From the NCBI GenBank assembly GCA_018296165.2, contig JACKQL020000013.1:124001-188000 (forward strand): a stretch of DNA of 64,000 nucleotides, written 5' to 3'. Position 1 is the stretch's first letter; the number at the start of each line of letters is the position of its first letter. Shown here piece by piece: positions 23,232-34,895 of the stretch. The notes beneath the pieces were generated by a model. That model did not search any database and was not told the origin of the DNA. It worked only from the letters and a program-made list of their open reading frames with translations. A program made the position numbers and the translations under genes. The stretch comes from Termitomyces sp. T153 (taxonomy: Eukaryota; Basidiomycota; Agaricomycetes; Agaricales; Lyophyllaceae).

Positions 23232-25787
23232 ATGTGGAACAACGGACAACACGGCGGCTATGACTCCCGCGCACCCTCGTATGCCTTTGACTTGAGATTT
23301 GTGTACATCGATTCTGATCAGTCTTATCATACAGATTCCCCAGCCCGTAATGGCTTCCAAGCTTTACATTACGCACGATCTGATCGTTTATGTACTTCAG
23401 GTTTCCTGGAGAGCATGGAGGCTACAATCCCGGATATGCACCATCATATGGCCCTCCTCCTGCTGGGTATGCTGCTTTAGCTCACTGTTCTTTATTGATC
23501 TTGATGATTTGCTTCCAGATATGGCCCCCCTCCTGGACCACCGCCAACTGGGTATGTTCTTTCGACCTATAACCCTTGTTCGTCGCCGATGCTCTTTTCT
23601 TCAAGTTATGGCCCTCCCCCAGGACCGCCGCCGTCTGGTTATGCACCGCCACCAGGGCCACCTCATGGGTGAGCTGCGACGAACTGACATGTCTTTCGAA
23701 TCTTGCTGAATTTGATTCATTTTATAGATATTCGCAGGCCGGGTACAGACGCCTTGAGATCCGCCACCAAACTAATGCTCATAACTTTAATTTATAGATA
23801 TGCCCCTCCTGGACCGCCCTCTCACGGCGGCTACGCGCCCCCCTCTGGCCCTCCTCCAGTCCAGAAGTCCAGTTATCCTGGCAAACAGTACCATCAGCAA
23901 CACCCTGGTGGGGGATACCCAGGGCAATACGGTGCTCCGCAACACACGTGAGTATATCCATGCGTATATACTTACAATTCAGCTCATATCCTGACAGCCA
24001 ACATTATGCTCCTCCAAGTATGTTACATTGCTTTGCATCTGTTCAATTGCTTCCCACTCACGCCATCTCTAGGCGGCCCACCCCCACGACCCCCTGCCCA
24101 TGAGCAACGCTATGGGCCTCAATTCCAGAGTGCCAATGGTCAGGTGGCCCAGCCCTTCTTCCAGTACTCCCAGTGCACCGGAAAGAGAAAGGCATTATGC
24201 GTAAGTCATGCTCCTTCTGGAATTGAGGTCGCCCCTCTCAACGCTGTGCATCCGGGCAGATTGGTATCAACTACATAGGCCAGCAAGGACAACTCAGAGG
24301 ATGCATTAATGACGTCCATAATATTGTCAACTTCCTTATCAGTACATTGGATCCCCTCTTGAGATCCTATCTCTTCACTTACATATTTACAGCAAATTTT
24401 GGTTACAAGAAAGATGACATCGTCGTTCTTACCGACGACCAGAATAATCCCCGTGCTAAACCAACGAAGGACAACATTGTGAGTCTCGTTCTGATGGTCG
24501 CAGGATCATGCCTTGATAGTTTTTTCAGATATCGGCGATGCAATGGCTGGTCCGTAATGCCGCGCCCAACGACTCCTTGTTCTTCCACTGTAAGTATGCA
24601 TATCAGAAACTGGTTGCCTCTGACGTAATCCCCTTTCTTAGATTCCGGGCACGGTGGTCAAACGAAAGATTTGGATGGCGATGAAGCCGATGGATATGAT
24701 GAAGGTAAAGTCTCATTTTCTTGTTCTTTATACTTTTACTCAGACACTGTTCTGTAGTCATCTACCCAGTACGTTTTGAAGGTTGAGAGTTGACCAAGAT
24801 CCGATTTTGATACGACTCTGACAGGTGGACTTCCAGAGAAATGGTCACATTGTAGATGATGTGGGTCCGTCCCTTGCCTCCCCATGTACACCTTGTTTAC
24901 GCTGGATTCTATATACAGGTTTTACATGAAATCATGGTTAAGCCCCTCCCTGCCGGCTGCCGTCTGACATCCATCTTCGATGTAAGTTCCATTGTAGCAG
25001 TCTCACGACTTTTTCTGACTTCCAACTCAGTCTTGCCATTCTGGCTCGGTTCTTGGTATGTCTCCTGAACATAAATCATCTCTGATACTTAGCTTCCTTT
25101 TGTATTCAGATCTTCCTTACATTGTATGTCCTTTGGCCTCCGTATGTATGTTTATGAGTACTGACCTTTTTATAAGTACTCTACCGAAGGAAAGATTAAA
25201 GAGCCGAATCTTGCTGCAGAGGCCGGCCAAGGCCTGCTTTCCGCCGTCACATCGTATGCACGTGGCGACATGAGTGGAGTTTTCCAATCTGCTATGGGCC
25301 TCGTAAAAACTGTGACGGGCAATCAGGAAAAGGCAAACAAGTATGCGAGGGCAACTAGGACGAGTGCTGCGGATGTTGTACGTGTTTTTCCTCATTTCTT
25401 GCTGATCCTCCGCTGACGATACCTGGCGATGTTCCTAGATCTCCTGGAGTGGATGCAAGGATTCGCAAACGAGTGCAGATACCCAAGAGCAGGGCCAGGC
25501 CACAGGCGCTATGAGCTACGCGTTCATCGCTGTGCTTCGTGCGTTGTCCCTTGACTAATCTTCATTTCCTGTCTCATGTCGTACAACAACAGGTCAGAAC
25601 AAGCAACAGAGCTACCAGCAACTTCTCGTCAATATCCGTGATATCCTGAAGGCCAAATATGATCAGAAGCCCCAGCTCTCAAGCTCGCATCCTATGGTCT
25701 GTCGTTCTTGGTCGCCTTCTCATCTTGGTGCAATGCTGACCTCATACATCTTGCACACAGGACACGAACCTTCTTTTCATTTGTTGA
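23232..25787 (+). CDS. Type I metacaspase
   Basis: Cysteine protease of the caspase-like clan (C14B) cutting after Arg/Lys, linked in yeast (Mca1/Yca1) to ageing, aggregate clearance and cell death. It starts [16 protein letters not shown], followed by a prion-like Gly/Tyr/Pro/Gln region encoded by several tiny exons with repeated YGPPPGPPP, including a 33-nt exon (23519-23551) and a 15-nt exon (23728-23742). The catalytic domain reads [47 protein letters not shown], then [21 protein letters not shown] with the catalytic His, [12 protein letters not shown], and after an intron [11 protein letters not shown] with the catalytic Cys. A short p10-like end includes [19 protein letters not shown] and finishes NLLFIC with a stop at 25785-25787. 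About fourteen introns. All key residues are present. Confidence 0.93.
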
Positions 25788-26165
25788 ACAAAGATTATAT
25801 CTCTCTTCTCATAATTATTTCCTTGCATGTGTAATATATCCACCGAGTGTTATTCCTGAGCGGACCTCGAGAGCATGATGTGGTGTCTCGTTGCGAGACT
25901 CAGCCTTACAAGAGTTTTCATGTCGCATTTCTTCCGAAAGTTCAATTTGATACACGCATAATGTACAATTACTATTAACAATACAACAAGAAATATGACA
26001 CGGATGAGGTAGGTAATTAATTAAGTTAATGTATTGAACAACAGCCAACTCGGTAATATCCCTGAAACATTGTCCGCAAGCTCTTCAATTAATTCCCTTT
26101 CAATGCTGCAATGTTACTGATGTGTTGCAATGAGAACGATGTAATAGTCTTCTGCTTCTACAATT

Positions 26166-27741
26166 TCATGGACACTTGACGCTGACGATCTGCCCATAGT
26201 GCGAGTCCCCAAACTTTATCTGGTCCGCGTTGACTTTGATAGCTCCGCTTCCATCATCGTCATCGTCTGTATCAATTTCTATGTCCTCTTTGTCGTCGTC
26301 GTCGACCCGCCGTCGTTTAATTGTCTTCTTGCCCCCAAGCACCAGTGCAGTCAAACGTCGTTCGTATACGCATCCAGTATCGAGACCAATAGACCAGCGC
26401 TTCACGTCGAGCCCGCGGCCAGCAGCGTGCCCATAAACAACGGTTGCGGGATAACATGGAAGTATTTTTGTCTTCTTCTTCCTGATTGTTGACGCGTCCA
26501 GAAGCTCTCCATTGAAACCGGCGCAATGCCGCATATCCTGCCTCCAGGCCTTGGACCAGGGCTTTCCATCGTTGTCCCTGTCGTGAAGAGAACAGACAAT
26601 CAGAAATCGGACGAATTCTTACGATGATCGATCGACACTAACCTGGTGACTTCACCATCGACGATGCCTCGAATATTGAGAATATTCCAAGGTATTGTGT
26701 TTTGCGGGACTTCATTCAAGATTTCGCGCTCCTGGATCCTACGCAACGTCTCCGTTCTATTTACTCGGTCCTCGCAGCAATCGGGCAATCGGGGCATGGT
26801 CGCTAATGGTTGTCTAGGATCGTTATACGGATGTTTAGGATTCGAGGCAAGGAGACCGCCATGCACAATGAATGCATGGGTGTGGGGGATATGAATGATG
26901 TATGGCAAGCTGCGGAGGTAGGCATACTGAGTCTCAGACATTTCTTGTGCGATGGCATAGTGCGCATCGAAAGGTTTCCAACCTTTCGGGATCTTACTCC
27001 ACCATTCTGTGTCCTTGTTTTTGCGCTTCTTATCGTCGATCCAATCTTCCAATTTAGCATCAGCAGCAGCCCATTCGGCCGAGGTCTCCTCAAGCCAACG
27101 AGAACCTTCCGGTTGAGTCTTCATCCAGTGGATCCATGCGCGCCATTCGATAACTTTCTGATCGTGGTTACCACGAACGGCTGTAATGTTGTTTGAAGCC
27201 ATGAAAGATAATGTACGCATAGAATCGACATGTGGACCCCTTGTCAAGAAGTCGCCAACCGGTATGAGCACGTCGGAAGAGGGATCGTACGAAACCTGAT
27301 ATAAGAGTTTTCTGCAGGGTGAGGTCAGAGACTAGAACAAGCGAACAGGCCGAAGGACGCGCTCACTGAAGAGATTCGTACATACCATGGATATCCCCTA
27401 CCAGAATAACCCGCCTGGAGGAGTCATCTTCGTTGGATTAGACAGGGACTTTGCACGAGATGGAGGAAAGTACCTAAAGGAAAGTCCTGAGGAGAAAGGG
27501 TCCAAAAAGGTTGCGAATGACTAAAGTCGGGAAATCCTAAACCATAATCAGAAAGTCTGGGGGAAACATTAGACTGCCACTAACTGGTCTTGGGTTTGTT
27601 ACTAGTGAAGATGTAGTCATAATGGTAAGAGAGGCTGTTACAGAAAAAAAAAACAAGGAAGAGGGCGAGAACAGCGAATACAAAGACATAACGAACAGGA
27701 GGCTCAAGCATTACCAGCTGTTTCTGGGGTCGACCAACCAT
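26166..27741 (-). CDS. Membrane-anchored calcineurin-like phosphatase, Ppn2-like
   Basis: Metallophosphoesterase with a GDIHG...GDFLTRGP...GNHD metal-binding signature, an HGGL motif and the later GHAAGRGLD, as in the PPP-related bacterial-type family. The inferred start at 27741 gives MVGRPQKQLVMLEPPVRY followed by a membrane anchor (FVFAVLALFLVFFFC), so the enzyme would face the vacuole or ER lumen. Yeast Ppn2, a vacuolar zinc-dependent endopolyphosphatase, has this same layout, hence the name; the substrate is not shown. The C-terminal part carries an acidic insert (DDDDKEDIEIDTDDDDDG) and ends IVSVKCP. Introns sit around 27420-27570, 27300-27390 and 26590-26640; the junction after the membrane anchor is the least certain. 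It is convergent with the metacaspase gene. Confidence 0.78.
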
Positions 27742-28672
27742 GGTCGCGACCAATTTGAATCATTTCGAAAATAGATCCGTGTCTTGGCCTAAGACGTAAT
27801 AATTACATTAGATAATCAATTAGCGTGGCGTGCTGTTTGGCCACTGAATTGCAAAAAAAACTCACCCGAGAATGATACGATCCAATGTCGCGGATTAGGG
27901 AATCTAGAAGAAGTTTTCTGATTCCTTAATGTTAGGCTGCGCCACATGGTTCGAGCTGTCAAGTGCGCAGCTGATTCTTTAAGGGTTTAAGGTCATGAGG
28001 TTCGGAAACTGTTGATTGGTACTATGTCACTCCTGTCATGAATGAATGTGTCAACATGAGACTGTATGGATTATTTATCTTACCCAGTGCAGTCCGGCCA
28101 GTTGTGCATGAACAATGTACCATTATAAAGTAAAGTGTCGACGAACCGTCAAATGCAATGCAGACTCTACTGCAGCTACCTTCCGATACTCACACTGTCA
28201 AAATGCAATGCAGACTACTACGGTCTAAGCTATCTTCCGATACACTGTCAAGCACAATACAGATTAGACCCACACTAGAAGAACCCAGGAAACGAACAAA
28301 GCTAGTCTGGAACAGAACAGCACCGCTCGCATTTGGCAACCGGAACGAATACACTATAAGATCATGCATACATAGCTATAACGTATACTATGCTATGTAG
28401 TACATAGTACATACATACGCGCCCTTCATCCTCTACATACCTCATGCTAATTCGAAGCTTCTCGTTCTCCGTATGTCTTGAGATTTCCCCATTTGATATA
28501 TCCTTGAAGTAGTCACCACCGTGATTAAATCATCACACACCAGCCCTCGAGCAAGTCTCAGGCTCTCGGGCCTTTTGTAGCAGATATACATGATATTCCA
28601 TCGATATCATCATCATTCTTCCTAGCGAGTCGGGCCGAACGGTTCCTCGTGACCAGACAGTAAGATGATGGT
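27742..28672. other. Intergenic region with a short tandem repeat
   Basis: Divergent spacer between the Ppn2-like gene and the coiled-coil gene. No gene supported. Rich in TACAT/ACATA words at 28380-28440. It contains the repeat listed separately. Confidence 0.4.
28148..28266. repeat. Imperfect tandem repeat, about 49-50 bp unit, 2.4 copies
   Basis: Units start at 28148, 28197 and 28247, each with GTCAAA(A)TGCAATGCAGACT and ending CTTCCGATAC..CACT; the third is cut short and diverged (GTCAAGCACAATACAGATT). No coding role is evident. Confidence 0.8.
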
Positions 28673-30195
28673 ATGGTGACTGATAATGACAAGCTAGTAG
28701 CCTACATTGACAATCATGAGGCTACATATGTACGGCGGCCCTATGGACTCAATATTACAATACTCTTCAATGGAGTTCCGGCCAACTCCATCCGTGCACC
28801 CCTGAGCGCAGATGTGCATGACCTTGTCAACAAGATGGCAAAAATTGCACAGCCACTTCTGGGCAGAACCCATGATGTTGACCCGGAGGCACATTGCACA
28901 ACTCGTTCTTCGCAAACCATTATTTACATCCCGGAGCATTTTGACCTCGATATCGCGGCCAGTATGTATTGCCTTTCCCAAGCCAGGAGTACCTGGCGCC
29001 AGAACGAAACGTTTGTTTACTACGAATAACAACATAATACCTGCAAAATTTGGGCCGATCATTGTGCGTTGCTCCTTTCTCTGATTTCTGCGTATTGAGT
29101 GCAGATAACCCATAGAATCCGGATGAGTATGAAAAACTCCTTGCCCACGCATGCAAGTGCTGGCCTCCTGCGCCCTCCGTACCTCCAAACTGGAGCTGTA
29201 CTTGGTCGGAATGGGAAGCCCTGCTTTCATACTACTGGTTCTCCCCCTACTACCTCATGCTTCCCCAAATTGAACTGCATGTCAACATTCAGTATGGCAT
29301 CCGTGGCGAGACTCGTCCCATACTCTTCTCTAACGAGCGCGATGCCTTTGTATTCACAATTGTTGACTCCAACAGGTACTTCCTGTTCGATGGCCAATTC
29401 AGCGCATTATATTGCATAAAAGGCGTTAGTAACGATCACCAACTCGTGGAACTCATGATCCAAGGTGATGACGCGCTTGTGGCAAGATTCGAAGCCATAG
29501 AAGAAAGTGAAGAGGGCTTATCAGCAATGCAACGCATTCTGGCACGAGATGAAACCGTTATACCACTCTTGGCAGAGAAGTTCTTGCACTATACGCCCGT
29601 TCCAACTACCCCTAGGATGGAGAGGAACGCCCCGGATTCGTCTCCAGAGCAAGATGCACAATTTGCGGAATATATGTCGCGTTGGCAAGAAGAGTCACGT
29701 CTGAGAGATGAAGAGCGAGATTCGGATGAAATACAAAAGTTGGATGAAGAGATCGAACGTCTAAGGAGTATACTCAATGATTCGTTGAGTGAGAATCAAT
29801 CAAGGGAGACAGAAGAAGTGAGAAAGCTTAGGCTAGCAAGGGATGCTGACGTGGAAGATGATATGCAGTGGGTAAGGAAGGAAGTGGCAAAGTTTGCAGA
29901 GGTCACGGAGGTCGCAACTGAAGATGATATACCGCCTGAAGAACTAGAGATCCTTAAGAGGGATACCAATGCACTGAAAAAGAAGATAGACGAAATCATC
30001 GACGAGTTGGAGGATCTCCCCGTGAAGAAACATCAAGTGGAAGGCCTCATCGACATGATAGCGACAATCCAGCATCATCGGGACCGTCTGGATGAACTAT
30101 CCTTGACAGATAGCCATGCGATGGCGCTTTACATGGCATGTAAGCTCGAAAAAAAACTTGACGCCATCAAGGAGAATCCAGCGATCCTTGACTAG
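28673..30195 (+). CDS. Protein of unknown function with C-terminal coiled coil
   Basis: Not recognised. Exon 1 (28673-28961) reads MVTDNDKLVAYIDNHEATY and continues to IIYIPEHFDLDIAA. The last exon (29116-30195) reads NPDEYEKLLAHACKCWPPAP, SYYWFSPYYLMLPQIELHVN, then charged helices with heptad patterns (RLRDEERDSDEIQKLDEEIE and DTNALKKKIDEIIDELEDL), ending IKENPAILD. A middle exon at about 28987-29069 (FTTNNNIIPAKFGPII) keeps the frame only if the first intron is 25 nt, which is abnormally short; a sequencing indel or a frameshift is the alternative. No catalytic motif, signal peptide or membrane segment. Coding status is supported by the 312-codon uninterrupted last exon. Confidence 0.6.
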
Positions 30196-31829
30196 TGATG
30201 ACAATAGGTAAGCTTTCATGTTGTCTTCCCCCAGTAGTCTCTTATGCTCCGCAGACATTCCATCAGGAAATAATTCGCCTAACCCTTATATGTTCTATCT
30301 TAATTTTTCATGTTTGCCGGGTAATACAATTGAAACCTCGATGCCATTAGGTATGATATTGAACAAGAACTTTCCCAAGATTTGAGTGTCACACTTAGCC
30401 GCTGACGGTTCGACTTCAGCGGCGTCGCGTTTCGATCGACCTTGACAGGTGCATATAACGACCAGCTACTGAATTCACGTCAGCAGCCCCTTCTTGCTTT
30501 CGGTTGCATGCTTTCATTGATGTCCTAATACTAAAAGCAGGCTCACATTGAGTTTGGACACTCTACGATTTCTATACAGATTGTTTTCTGCCTCGCACAT
30601 GAAAACGTGTCCAATTTGATCAACGTACTTTGCTCGCCTTGCAGCATTGATATCTTATTTCATACTCTCCGGCGGCCGAAATTGCTGATGGATCTTTTGG
30701 CATTCAGCCACAAAGAGAAAGTGTTTCGGCCGGCCAACAAACGGTGATGTGGAAGCAATGACGTCAGCCAACTCGGGAGGTTATAGCAATGGGCCAAATG
30801 TTGGTGGCGGTGCTGGCGACGATGTCAGCTAAGTGGGGAAGTAACGACCCTTCTCCGTATGATCGTGTGGTCAACGCCGTGGCGAGCAAGACGATGAGTA
30901 AGGCACGACACACGATGGCGAAAAACTGAACTCACCAGGTACAAGAAACACGATGAGAATGGACGAACTTGGGCTTCTTGAATGAATGAAGAGTATATGA
31001 AATGATGGTAAGCAAAAGGAAGGGTCTTTCTCCCATCGGCCCCTGGTCAGGCACCTAGCTTTATGCGCTCTCTGACTGCCCTGAATGGGCTGGAAGGATT
31101 GAGTGACAGACGTAGGTAGTATGACCGGCCTCAGCCTGGTGGGCAGGCTATGATCCTCCGCCTTGACGGTAACTGACCGGCTCGATGCTGACTTGGGCAT
31201 TCTTTGGTCTCTATTTCAACTAAACCTTTTGTTTGATGAGGGAGCGGGTCAGCGTCGATACATTCGTGCTGTCCCTCTGGAGTTGGGAGAATTGGTGACA
31301 CTAGGATTGGTCAGTGACCTTCGCAATGATCGACTGAACTGCCACTGACCATAGCCTGCGGCCTCACTGCAAGGATAACCCTTTTAATGTAGCGACTCAT
31401 TTCGATTTTTCGTCACTTTCTTAATCAGGGTTGTCCTTCTATTGTGACGAAGACTGGTAGCCATTCCCTTCACAGATATAAGCATACTCAACCTTTGTTG
31501 AAGCCGTGACAGGAATGATTACCGGTCCATGTCAAGAGCTACTTCTTTCCTCAACTTTCTTTTGTCTTTTTTTGTTGGCGAACTTCATCCGTAGTCGTGC
31601 AACTTTGGTGATAATATCGCCGGACCGTTGACCGCCTGCGTATAAAACTCCCAAACAACCCTTAGCCACAAGGGCATGTTCAGTATGTGCATTGTGTTAT
31701 CAGACTACTAAGTTAACTCGACATTGAGTCAACTATAGTAATTCCCGCAATTAAGTCAATTTCCACTCTCATGGACTTTAACCGGCATGCTTGGGAATTG
31801 TACATTCGTTCTCGTATGTACATCTACAT
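30196..31829. other. 1.6 kb without supported gene
   Basis: Convergent spacer between the coiled-coil gene and the AIG2-like gene, larger than needed for two 3' ends. A minus-strand frame at 30871-31200 (109 codons) has no domain or convincing start context. No repeat or transposon hallmark was seen. Confidence 0.35.
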
Positions 31830-32576
31830 TTACGAGCTTAGAGTCTCTTCATCTAACTCCGTCCACCTGACATCGTCATCGGGTAACTGCTCACGGTACC
31901 ACTTCCACGCATTCTTCTTGACAAAGTCTTCGAACGACCAGATGTCGGGATCCAACCTAGCGAACATGTTATAAACATAAGTGTCGGTTCTAAAGGGAGG
32001 GGCTAGTGTCGGGGGAAGTATGGGTGGTTTCGACGGGATAAGAGTTTTATCATCAAAAGGGTATTCCGACAATTTCACAAAAGTAGACAGTGGATGTACG
32101 TCGACCTTTTGTCGATCGTAGTCCTACACGAATGAGAATCGTCCAGAATTTGTGAAGAATGGGTGTTTTACTCACGTCTCCCTCGAAAACGTCAAGAAGT
32201 GCAAGGTCCTTTTGAGAGAGACCGAGAAATAATGTCCCTCGAACCGATCTATCCTCAAGAGGTAGGTCATGACCGATCAGGATGCGGCTCTGTTCGTATG
32301 GCACCATTCCTGGGTATTCTGCTCTCTAAGTTTCTATCCATTACTCTTGGTGCTTACAACGGCCATCTGTGATAACGGATCATACCTTGACTTTATGACG
32401 TGTATAGTTCTATGTTACAGACGAGTGATGAGAAAAAGGGTCAGGGTACAGGACAATACGACAGTTGTTACCAAAAGAAGGGCTGGGCAAAGTTCCAACG
32501 AGGAACCATTGTGTCCGATTACGCGCTGGAGGACCTTGGGATGCATCAGGGTGCCATAGAAAAATGCACTAGCCAT
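31830..32576 (-). CDS. AIG2-like / gamma-glutamylcyclotransferase-fold protein
   Basis: Small cytosolic protein of the gamma-glutamylcyclotransferase-like (AIG2) fold. The ATG at 32576 gives MASAFFYGTLMHPKVLQRV, whose FFYGTLM is the family hallmark near the N-terminus. Later exons give GMVPYEQSR, VRGTLFLGLSQKDLALLDVF EGD, matching the family's RG-x-L and LD-x-(F/Y)EG signature, and VYNMFARLDPDIWSFEDFVK. It ends DEETLSS with a stop at 31830. Two introns are inferred (about 32310-32470 and 32100-32180). An upstream in-frame ATG at 32639 would add 21 hydrophobic residues; the inner start is preferred because the fold begins at AFFYGT. Substrate unknown; family members act on gamma-glutamyl amines or glutathione-type peptides. 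Confidence 0.82.
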
Positions 32577-33279
32577 TGGGGCAGGTCTGACACTCGGCCC
32601 AACAGTGGTGATAAGAGGCAAAATGGTGATAAGAGGCAAAATGTCATCAGTACTATCTTTAACTTTCTTGACACTCCGCTGTAAGATAAGAGCGTCTATT
32701 TGCGGATGCGGCGGCCCGTATATGTAGGATCTTATCAGTAAGGTGGCTGATTAGATCGGACACCATAACCGTCACAGAAGGGTCACAAAGGACCCTACAT
32801 ACTTACTCAAGCTTAGCCCCCCTGCATAACAAACTCGAAAACTTGATTCATGTACGGATATGTTATGTGAGCGAACATACTACCACTAGCCACGATTTAC
32901 AGCTCCGTGACCCGTTACTCAGGGAGGCCGGCCCGCTACACTTGGCGCATCAACATTTAACGATTCAATATTCAATATTCAATGTTCAATGTTCAACCAC
33001 ACAACCTAGTTGGTCACTGCCTCACCTTGGGTGTACTTATTTGGATCCTCAATGTAGCACGACTTTTTCACGAAAATATATCTTCGCATCATTAGTCCGA
33101 AGGCAAATTGATTCGGCAAATTGATTCTGCCACTGTAAACGACCCCGGTGATCCTAGACCTCTCTATTTTCAATTACCAATTGATAGATTAGTACTGGCT
33201 CGCTCTTCCATTCCTTGCTACTACATTTAATCTCCGTCCGTGGTTGTCTGCATACCGGGTCCAGGTTCTTCTGTAAGTG
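32577..33279. other. Divergent intergenic region, AIG2-like / App1-like genes
   Basis: No gene supported. Contains the short TTCAATR repeat listed separately. Confidence 0.35.
32964..32995. repeat. Heptamer tandem repeat TTCAAT(A/G)
   Basis: About four and a half copies: two of TTCAATA and two of TTCAATG, then a partial. Simple-sequence slippage product in a promoter region. Confidence 0.75.
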
Positions 33280-34531
33280 ATGCATCTATCTCTACTCCTC
33301 CCCGTCTTATTTACTCTGACGTCCGCTCGTACCTCTCCCGTTGAACGCGATAGCTTCAGCTTGGTCGGTCTCCTCGACGAAGTTATCCTTTTTGACGCAC
33401 CTGCTTTTTCTGATCCATCCAACCCATCCAACACCCTCGTCGCCCAACAAGCATTTGTTTATTTCCACCAAACCGACATTAAGCCCATCGTTTCTGGGGT
33501 GCAAGCCGTTCTGAATTCTTTAGGCTTAGATATTGGTAACTCACTCACTAATATTGAGGAACGTCTAAAGCTGTTCGCGGTCGCTGGTCTCCCTTACAAA
33601 ACGGTTAAAGTAGAGGTTAAAGGGTGCAGTCGACAAGCGCAATTATCAGGAACGTCTGGTCTTCCTGACTTAGGCATATCATTGCAAAATGTCTCAATGG
33701 GATCGTGTATCGCAGCCAAGGAACTTCTAGCCAGGGTCAAGTTATCGTTCTTGGACTTAAGAACCTTTAATGGAACGATCTTCCCTTCACCTGATTCTGG
33801 ATATGGTGTCTTCTCTGGTATATGATACATGACATGTAAAGTCTTTGTGTCGATTTCTGATTTCTGAATGGCAGACATCGATGACACTGTCAAGGTCTCG
33901 CATGTGCTTGACACTCTAGCCTTGGCCAAGGCTACCCTCATTGAGGATCCTGTGGCAGTTACCGGAATGCCGGAGCTGTATGCCTCCCTTGCTACTTCCC
34001 TCAGCTCCCCACAGTTCATCTATATATCTGGGTCCCCGTTCCAACTCTACCCATTTCTTCACGACTTTATCAGCACAGCCTTTCCAGCTAACAAAGGCCC
34101 AATTTTACTCCAAAATCTCACCGTGATCAATATCTCTCAATTGCTTGAATTTGCTGGAAACGACGGTATTTTCGAATATAAGCTTTCACAGATCGACCAT
34201 ATTCACGGGATGTATCCTAACAAGAAATTCTTGGCTATTGGAGACTCTACACAGAAGGACCCAGAAACCTATGGTGCAGCGTGAGTTCACGTCTTGTGTC
34301 TTCGGTCCACATGGCCTATGGTAATTGACTTCAATGCCTCTGTCAAGGTTCAACAGATACGGTGGTGACTTCATAACCTGTATCTGGATTCGTTCTGTCG
34401 ATGGTGCCGACAACACCGCTGCCAGGTTTGCAGGTGCCTTTGCGGGCGTTTCGCAGGACAAATATAGGATCTACACGGATGACCAGATTTTGTCATTGCA
34501 ACAGATCGATGTTGCAGGAGGAAAGTGTTAA
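33280..34531 (+). CDS. Secreted App1-like phosphatidate phosphatase-domain protein
   Basis: Three exons. The ATG at 33280 starts a signal peptide (MHLSLLLPVLFTLTSARTSP), so the protein is probably secreted or vacuolar. The N-terminal part carries VAQQAFVYFHQTDIKPIVSG. The catalytic domain (DUF2183, APP1 family) starts across the first intron with YGVFSDIDDTVKVSHVLD, a DxDxT haloacid-dehalogenase-type motif with the nucleophile Asp, and continues IYISGSPFQLYPFL, FEYKLSQIDHIHGMYPNKKF, LAIGDSTQKDPETYG and FNRYGGDFITCIWIR. It ends VAGGKC then TAA at 34529-34531. Yeast App1 is a cytosolic, actin-associated Mg-dependent phosphatidate phosphatase; many mushroom members are instead secreted and their substrate is unknown. 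All motif residues are present. Confidence 0.85.
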
Positions 34532-34895
34532 TCGTAGGCTAGGTGATATTATCCAGAGATATCCTCGAGAAATAACAATCTAGGGCTATGCGTGCATAGT
34601 CTTGAAGAAACTATATAATGTCTTATGCACTGCTTATGCACTGGTGTATCCTCAAGGGCTTGCGTGAACTGCAATCAAACTGAATTCCTTGAAGTTTCCT
34701 AACTCTAAACTAGATGAAGTGTCAAATAACACGATATCTAAATTAATCAACAGCATTCGACCAAGTTCTACTTATAATGATATTCAGCCTTCTGAGAGTA
34801 TACAGCATCTCCTTTATCTCGTAACTCGGATTTCTCCGGTACGGTAACTACTTGTCGAAGTCGTCGCGAAACTTGCGCGGAACTCAGTATCTACT

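Noticed and set aside
30871..31200. 109-codon minus-strand frame in a large spacer
   Set aside because: No domain, no homologous phrase recognised, and composition like non-coding sequence.
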